Assembly: GCA_009801015.1 (NCBI GenBank)
Contig: VHZZ01000293.1
Coordinates: 104,786-135,733 of the forward strand
Direction of reading: 5' to 3'
Source: Silene noctiflora
Lineage: Eukaryota > Streptophyta > Magnoliopsida > Caryophyllales > Caryophyllaceae
DNA: 30,948 bases
In this document: piece by piece, positions 30,899 through 30,948 of the stretch
How positions within the stretch are numbered: position 1 is the stretch's first letter
How the letters are laid out: every line of letters begins with the position of its first letter
Program-made: the position numbers and the translations under genes
Notes under the pieces: model-generated
The model's database searches: none
Told to the model about the DNA's origin: nothing
The model's input: only the letters and a program-made list of their open reading frames with translations

Positions 30899-30948
30899 GG
30901 CCCTGTTCTTTTGGATTGAAATTGTCTGAACTGAACTGAACTGAACTG
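30899..30948. mobile_element. Start of a TTCAG/CTGAA-family element, cut by the window end
   Basis: ggccctgttcttttggattg begins at 30899 and is followed by aaattgt and (CTGAA)4. The GTTCTTTTG(G/A)A(C/T)T start matches the locus at 28610. It appears to have inserted into the retrotransposon leader. Only 50 bases are visible. Confidence 0.5.

Noticed and set aside
1..30948. Possible biosynthetic or defence gene cluster
   Set aside because: The three genes (phosphate carrier, PIRL, MORC) have no known shared pathway, are widely spaced, and are separated by mobile elements.

Overview
This is nuclear DNA from a flowering plant, almost certainly a eudicot. It has intron-rich genes with GT-AG junctions, AT-rich introns and intergenic DNA, and many plant mobile elements (LINE, TRIM, long-LTR retrotransposon, Stowaway/Tourist/Mutator/hAT-type MITEs). 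A Caryophyllales source is my guess from the style of the repeats (GACGGTCTCA-type MITEs, TTCAG arrays, CTCGATCGAG palindromes); I could not test it.

Three protein-coding genes can be rebuilt exon by exon with every phase closing. (1) 2218-6106, + strand: six exons, 307 aa, a mitochondrial phosphate carrier close to Arabidopsis MPT1/PHT3;3. (2) 9749-7615, - strand: three exons, 570 aa, a plant intracellular Ras-group-related LRR protein (PIRL4/5 type), with a long leader that holds a three-copy tandem repeat. (3) 24835-13536, - strand: fifteen coding exons plus an upstream non-coding exon near 27.0 kb, 769 aa, a MORC-family GHKL ATPase with a SPOC-like N-terminal segment and a C-terminal CW-type zinc finger. 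Genes 1 and 2 converge; genes 2 and 3 are tandem on the minus strand. They look like unrelated housekeeping/chromatin neighbours, not a functional cluster.

The rest is mobile-element debris. The left edge (1-1160) has a possible LTR remnant, a broken LINE reverse-transcriptase tail and a Stowaway-like MITE. The 10.6-13.5 kb gap carries a 478-bp inverted-repeat element with four regularly spaced internal hairpins and two other MITEs. MORC introns carry a Mutator-type MITE with a perfect 9-bp target duplication, a TRIM-like mini-retrotransposon, an 88-100 bp direct repeat, a three-arm foldback motif and a Tourist-like MITE. The right edge has a hAT-like MITE nested in an older repeat, a TTCAG-rich element, a 207-bp compound trinucleotide microsatellite, and from 29002 a complete 5' LTR (1335 bp) with an initiator-Met primer binding site. 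That LTR element runs off the window and appears to be invaded by a second copy of the TTCAG-type element.

I did not find a convincing new multi-gene system. The items most worth following are the CW-finger MORC architecture, the triplicated PIRL leader with reiterated micro-ORFs, the hairpin-array MITE, and the palindrome array inside the LTR.
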